DNA of 64,000 bases, from the NCBI GenBank assembly GCA_018401695.1, contig JAGYKD010000001.1, forward strand, positions 722,016 to 786,015, read 5' to 3'. Origin of the DNA: Flavobacteriales bacterium (GTDB taxonomy: Bacteria; Bacteroidota; Bacteroidia; CAIKAF01). A program made the translations under genes and the position numbers. The notes beneath the pieces were generated by a model. It made no database searches and was not told the DNA's origin. It saw nothing but the letters and a program-made list of their open reading frames with translations. Below, one piece after another: positions 60,306-64,000 of this stretch. Positions within the stretch are counted from its first letter, which is position 1. Each line of letters starts with the position of its first letter.

Positions 60306-61022
60306 ATGAAAGAGTTACTTAAAAAATTGTTTGGAAAAAAAGAAGCCCCTGTGGAGCAGGAGCCCTACGATTTTAACGCCAGCAACCCTTTGGGCGGAAA
60401 TGGCGAACGGGTAGACATTACTTTTTCGGGCGAGCTGCAATTTGAGCGGCTGGATATGTACCAAAAAAATCATTTTAGACGCTACGAGTATGCCCTGGGG
60501 CTGATTCCGGAAGGGGTAGATGTGGCCGACCTGGCTTGCGGCACCGGTTATGGCTCCATGATGTTGGCGCAAAAGGCTAATTCTGTGGTAGGTGCGGACT
60601 TAAACGGCGAGGTGATTTCCGCCATTTCGGAACGCTACAAAGACCACGAAAAAGTGCGTTTTATGGAGGCCAACCTACTGCATTTGGATTTTGAAGAAGT
60701 GGTGGATGTGGTGGTTTCCTTTGAAACCATAGAGCATTTTAAAGAAAGCGATATCTCTACCCTCTTAGGGATTTTCCATAGGGCCTTAAAACCCGGTGGA
60801 AGCCTGATTTTTTCGACACCCTACAATCAGGAAGACTCCGAAGAGGCCCGCAAACTTGGCTTCCATTTGACCTTTAATATTGTGGAAGAGAAAATTGAAG
60901 CTTGGTTGGAGGCGGCCGGGTTTGAGCCGATTTCCTACAAATACCAAGATTACCAAAGTCATGAAGTGCGCGACAAAGCCGGCCATAATGACTTTATTTT
61001 GACCCACTGCCGAAAAAAATAA
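60306..61022 (+). CDS. class I SAM-dependent methyltransferase
   Basis: A 238-residue methyltransferase. Motif I VADLACGTGYGSMMLA (about 75-90) binds S-adenosylmethionine; VVGADLNGEVI and VDVVVSFETIEHF are motifs II and III. The N-terminal 60 residues are basic and may contact a lipid or the Wzm/Wzt complex. It is 2 bases upstream of a GT2 gene, within the polysaccharide locus. The acceptor is probably a glycan, but is not known. Confidence 0.88.
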   Translation: MKELLKKLFGKKEAPVEQEPYDFNASNPLGGNGERVDITFSGELQFERLDMYQKNHFRRYEYALGLIPEGVDVADLACGTGYGSMMLAQKANSVVGADLNGEVISAISERYKDHEKVRFMEANLLHLDFEEVVDVVVSFETIEHFKESDISTLLGIFHRALKPGGSLIFSTPYNQEDSEEARKLGFHLTFNIVEEKIEAWLEAAGFEPISYKYQDYQSHEVRDKAGHNDFILTHCRKK

Positions 61023-61024
61023 GC

Positions 61025-61873
61025 ATGTCGGAGCCTTTAGTTTCTGTGGTTGTACCTGCCTACCAGCAACCGGACTTGTTGCGTAGGGTGTTAAAGTCCA
61101 TTGCCATGCAGGACTTTAGCGATTACGAACTTATTGTAAGCGACGACTCTCGGGGAAATGAGGTAGATGAGGTAGTGAAGGAGGAAGGGCATGCCTTTCC
61201 ACGGCTGCTGTATGTGCGAAATCAGCCTGCGAAGGGAAGTCCTCAAAACTGGAACCATGGCATGGACTTGGCAAATGGTCGGTACATTAAAATCATGCAC
61301 CACGACGATTGGTTTGCCGAGCCCTTTGCGCTAAGGCTTATGGTGGAGGCGCTGCAAGCCGACGAAAACCGCTTGGTATTTGGAGGAATAAAAGGCCGAT
61401 ACGAAGTAGAACAAAGAGATTATATCAACCTGCCCACCAAGGAGTGGGTGAACCAAGTACAAAAAGACCCATTGCATTTGCTCCGTGGCAATTTGGTGGG
61501 GCCTCCTTCCACCATAATGTTTAAACGCCAAGAGGCGCAGTTTGACCCCAACTTAAAATGGCTGGTTGACATTGAGTTTTATTTGCAATTGTTGCTTCAG
61601 GGGCATCGCCTGCATTTGGTAAACCAAATTTTGTTTGAGAATGTGCAAACGGCCGAGGCGGTGACCAAACGTGTGGAGCACGACAAGCATCTAAACGTTT
61701 ACGAATACATGTATGTGGCCGCTAAGCATGCAAAAAACAGGTCTTGGGGCTGGAAAATTCGATATTTTGCTTTCGTAAAAAAACTGGTGAATGGTTTTGG
61801 CAAGGTAAGCTATGCCGAACTATGGTCTGCTTATTCCAACCCAACATCCTATAAAACACGTGTAGGCCTATGA
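61025..61873 (+). CDS. family 2 glycosyltransferase
   Basis: A 282-residue glycosyltransferase. The GT-A core has VSVVVPAYQQPDL, LIVSDDSRG and MHHDDWF (in place of the common DXD). The C-terminal part includes LVDIEFYLQLLLQG. It starts 2 bases after the methyltransferase and overlaps the next gene by 4 bases (ATGA), so it belongs to a single transcript. Specificity is unknown. Confidence 0.9.
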   Translation: MSEPLVSVVVPAYQQPDLLRRVLKSIAMQDFSDYELIVSDDSRGNEVDEVVKEEGHAFPRLLYVRNQPAKGSPQNWNHGMDLANGRYIKIMHHDDWFAEPFALRLMVEALQADENRLVFGGIKGRYEVEQRDYINLPTKEWVNQVQKDPLHLLRGNLVGPPSTIMFKRQEAQFDPNLKWLVDIEFYLQLLLQGHRLHLVNQILFENVQTAEAVTKRVEHDKHLNVYEYMYVAAKHAKNRSWGWKIRYFAFVKKLVNGFGKVSYAELWSAYSNPTSYKTRVGL

Positions 61874-62562
61874 TTTTTCCCCACCGCATTACTAAAATTG
61901 GTCCTAAAGATCGGGTGTTGGAAATTGGTCCGGGAGCTCATCCCTACCACCGGTCAGACGTGTTGTTGGAAAAAAACTACGACACAAAAGAAGAGTGGTT
62001 TGCCCAAAGTGGCTACGAAGCCCCATACCAGGGCGATAAAGAAGTGGTTTTTTACGACGGAGGGGCCTTTCCCTTCGAAGACGGTGCTTTCGACTATGTA
62101 GTGTGTTCGCATGTGGTAGAACACGTTCCGGATTTGCCCTTTTTTGTAGCAGAAATGTGTCGGGTTGCCCCGCGCGGTTATCTTGAGTTCCCCAGGGTTT
62201 ACTATGATTTTATTTATAAAATCGAGGAGCACCTCAACCTTATTCAATGGAAAGGCGATACGCTGATGTATATGAAGCATGCCAATACGCCATTGGATTA
62301 TTTTGCACCCTTACGCAGGCAGTTTAAAAAGAGTTTGGACCAAGGGTATTTTGGACTAGTAAACGCGTTGCAGCCGGTGTTTTTTTGCGGAGCAGAATGG
62401 GAGGGCGTTTTAAAGGTAAAAGAAGTAGAAGATCTTTCACTTTTACTGCAAGAAGATACCGAGTGGAAATTAAAAGCTCAAACGCCTATGCGGCCGGAAG
62501 ACCAAGTGAGTTTGGCCGGAATGTTGCGTTACAAACTCCAGAAAAAACTTAGGCGGTCTTGA
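61870..62562 (+). CDS. SAM-dependent methyltransferase
   Basis: A 230-residue methyltransferase. RVLEIGPGAHPYHRSDVL is the SAM-binding loop, and YVVCSHVVEHVPDLPFFVAE is the motif III region found in glycan and quinone methyltransferases of this class. The ATG overlaps the upstream GT2 stop (ATGA) and its own stop overlaps the next start. The surrounding genes suggest a sugar or polysaccharide acceptor; no direct evidence for the position of methylation. Confidence 0.85.
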   Translation: MIFPHRITKIGPKDRVLEIGPGAHPYHRSDVLLEKNYDTKEEWFAQSGYEAPYQGDKEVVFYDGGAFPFEDGAFDYVVCSHVVEHVPDLPFFVAEMCRVAPRGYLEFPRVYYDFIYKIEEHLNLIQWKGDTLMYMKHANTPLDYFAPLRRQFKKSLDQGYFGLVNALQPVFFCGAEWEGVLKVKEVEDLSLLLQEDTEWKLKAQTPMRPEDQVSLAGMLRYKLQKKLRRS

Positions 62563-63440
62563 TTATAGCAGAAATTACCGGAGGCTTGGGAAACCAAATG
62601 TTTCAATATGCCAAAGGCCGTGCGGTTGCCGAAGCCTTGGGCGAAGAATTGAAGCTGGACATCCACAGCTACCATTGGGACTCCTTGCGCAGCTATGGTT
62701 TGGATGTGTTTTGTTTGGATGTGCCCTTTGCCGACCGGGGCGAAATTGACCTTCAGCAAGGCAAAATAGAAGCGCCCCAAAGCCGTTGGAAACGCCTGCT
62801 TCGTCCTTTTGAAAAAAAGCCCAGCCATGGCATTTGGCAAGAGGCTTCTTTTGCTTTTAATCAAAAAGACCTCCATATTCCTGACGGAAAATACCTGCGG
62901 GGCTATTGGCAAAGTCCCAACCATTTTGAGCACATTGGCCCAATACTCCGCAAAGATTTTGCCTTTAAAGCAGCTCCGCCTGCGCCGGTAGCCCAGCTTT
63001 TGGCGCGTATGGAGGGCTGCAGCTCGGTGGCCCTGCATGTGCGGCGGGGAGATTATGCCCAAAACAAGTCTACCCAAGCTTTTCATGGCTTGTGCAGCCT
63101 TAATTATTTTAAAAAAGGCATTACTTACATGCGCGAACGGCTAGAGAATCCTATGTTCTTTGTGTTTAGCGACGACCCGGACTGGGCACAAAGCAGCTTT
63201 TCTGAGGCGCAAGATGTGGAGGTGGTGCGTTTAGACGTGCCGGATTATGAGGACTTGAGAATGATGCAGCATGCTCAGCACCAAATCATTTCGAACAGCA
63301 CCTTTAGTTGGTGGGCGGCTTGGCTTAACCCGAACTCCAACAAACGGGTAGTTGCTCCTGAGCCCTGGTTCGAAGACCCTGTGATTCAAGCGCAAACCCA
63401 AAGTCTATACCTTCCCTCATGGCATAGGTGCCCAAAGTAA
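62559..63440 (+). CDS. alpha-1,2-fucosyltransferase (GT11 family)
   Basis: A 293-residue glycosyltransferase of the GT11 family, transferring fucose from GDP-fucose. TGGLGNQMFQYAKGRA is the N-terminal signature, VALHVRRGDY contains the GDP-fucose-binding HxRRxD motif, and ISNSTFSWWAAWLN is the third family motif. The initiation codon is TTG at 62559, overlapping the stop of the preceding gene (TTGA); no better ATG exists nearby. It implies that the exported glycan carries fucose. The donor pathway genes are not in the window. Confidence 0.9.
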   Translation: MIIAEITGGLGNQMFQYAKGRAVAEALGEELKLDIHSYHWDSLRSYGLDVFCLDVPFADRGEIDLQQGKIEAPQSRWKRLLRPFEKKPSHGIWQEASFAFNQKDLHIPDGKYLRGYWQSPNHFEHIGPILRKDFAFKAAPPAPVAQLLARMEGCSSVALHVRRGDYAQNKSTQAFHGLCSLNYFKKGITYMRERLENPMFFVFSDDPDWAQSSFSEAQDVEVVRLDVPDYEDLRMMQHAQHQIISNSTFSWWAAWLNPNSNKRVVAPEPWFEDPVIQAQTQSLYLPSWHRCPK

Positions 63441-63507
63441 CGCCTAAACGAGCTCCCAAACACAACAAACAATTAGTTAGCTTGCATCTGCAAACCCCTA
63501 AAATGCT

Positions 63508-64000
63508 ATGGAAAGCCTTGCTAAAAGTCCCCAAACGCCTTTGATTTCCATTGTACTCCCGGTATACAACGGCGAAAATTACCTGGCACAGGCCATACAG
63601 TCTCTACTGAACCAATCTTTTACGGATTTTGAGCTGATCGTAATCAACGATTGCTCTACCGATGCCACCGAGGAAGTGATTCGCTCGTTTTCCGACCCTC
63701 GAATCGTGTATGCCAAAAACGAGCGCAATATGCATTTGATTTACTCCTTAAACAAGGGTTTAGACTTGGCTAAAGGTAAATACATCGCCAGAATGGACCA
63801 CGACGATATTGCCTTGCCCGACCGGTTAAAAAAACAAGTGGAGTTTCTCGAAGCGCATCCGGAAGTCATGGTTTTGGGTACGCTCATTGAGCGCTTTTCT
63901 GACCAAGGCCGCAGCTTCCTTCCAAAGTTTCCATTTGAAGCCGACGACGTGGCAGTTTCCATGCTGTTTTTCAACCCCATTTCGCATCCTTCGGCCATGT
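63508..64000 (+). CDS. family 2 glycosyltransferase (3' end outside window)
   Basis: The first 164 residues of a GT2 enzyme. ISIVLPVYNGENYLAQAI, VINDCSTDATEE and the GT-A metal-binding MDHDDIA motif are present. The frame continues past the window end. The start at 63508 is the ATG closest to the conserved strand. The gap from the fucosyltransferase is 67 bases. It continues the polysaccharide locus; donor and acceptor are unknown. Confidence 0.88.
   Translation, partial: MESLAKSPQTPLISIVLPVYNGENYLAQAIQSLLNQSFTDFELIVINDCSTDATEEVIRSFSDPRIVYAKNERNMHLIYSLNKGLDLAKGKYIARMDHDDIALPDRLKKQVEFLEAHPEVMVLGTLIERFSDQGRSFLPKFPFEADDVAVSMLFFNPISHPSAM

Overview
The window comes from a member of the Bacteroidota, probably a marine or freshwater Flavobacteriia/Sphingobacteriia-like lineage; the sequence does not settle the order. 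The evidence is: secreted PKD/LamG/choice-of-anchor L proteins with type IX secretion (T9SS) sorting tails, gliding-type C-terminal domains, a TonB-dependent receptor, Bacteroidota -7 boxes (TAnnTTTG) before several genes, DUF4837, and a tightly packed chromosome whose intergenic spaces are filled by dispersed GC-rich hairpin repeats. No rRNA or tRNA genes were seen.

Layout. 1-9.1 kb: end of a SulP transporter, two large secreted adhesin-like proteins (minus strand), an M20 dipeptidase with a small lipoprotein, and a fused double-ATPase oligopeptide ABC protein. 9.5-17.8 kb: a DEDDy exonuclease, CMP-KDO synthetase, a thioesterase, a sugar/nucleotidyltransferase group (GT-B-like protein, SpsF-like cytidylyltransferase, a lone transketolase N-terminal half), a methyltransferase, a ZIP metal transporter and AhpC. 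17.8-29 kb: an AT-rich accessory island. It opens with the C-terminal remnant of a tyrosine recombinase and holds a UDG-like/SLOG/small-protein trio that ends in an attC-like hairpin. A tight five-gene operon follows: AAA+ ATPase, DEDDh exonuclease, DUF262+HNH (GmrSD-like), a second DUF262 protein, and a WYL regulator. It ends in a cassette-like direct repeat and an IS21 istA remnant. 29-37 kb: a glycine-rich secreted protein and a vitamin B12 uptake operon (TonB receptor plus three surface proteins, one BtuG-like) behind a cobalamin riboswitch. 37.5-43 kb: a minus-strand group with HldD, M42 peptidase, DUF4837, MltD, a MerR-type regulator and a receiver protein. 43.5-54 kb: a secreted PKD protein, isochorismate synthase, tryptophan 2,3-dioxygenase, an M23 peptidase, a two-component system and a 922-residue secreted protein. 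54.4-64 kb: a polysaccharide locus with glycosyltransferases, Wzm/Wzt ABC exporter, methyltransferases and an alpha-1,2-fucosyltransferase.

The most interesting unit is the five-gene operon at 21.28-28.30 kb. Its gene content (GmrSD-type nuclease, partner DUF262 protein, exonuclease, ATPase, WYL regulator), translational coupling, low GC and cassette-like borders suggest a mobile anti-phage or anti-plasmid system; the defence role is inferred. The second noteworthy layer is repeats. One is a rigid 67-bp composite element present three times, with two 12-bp direct repeats placed symmetrically about a near-palindrome. Another is a MITE-like family with inverted ends built from 14-bp hairpin units. 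There are also an array of hairpins near the riboswitch and two families of about 150-bp GC-rich intergenic elements.
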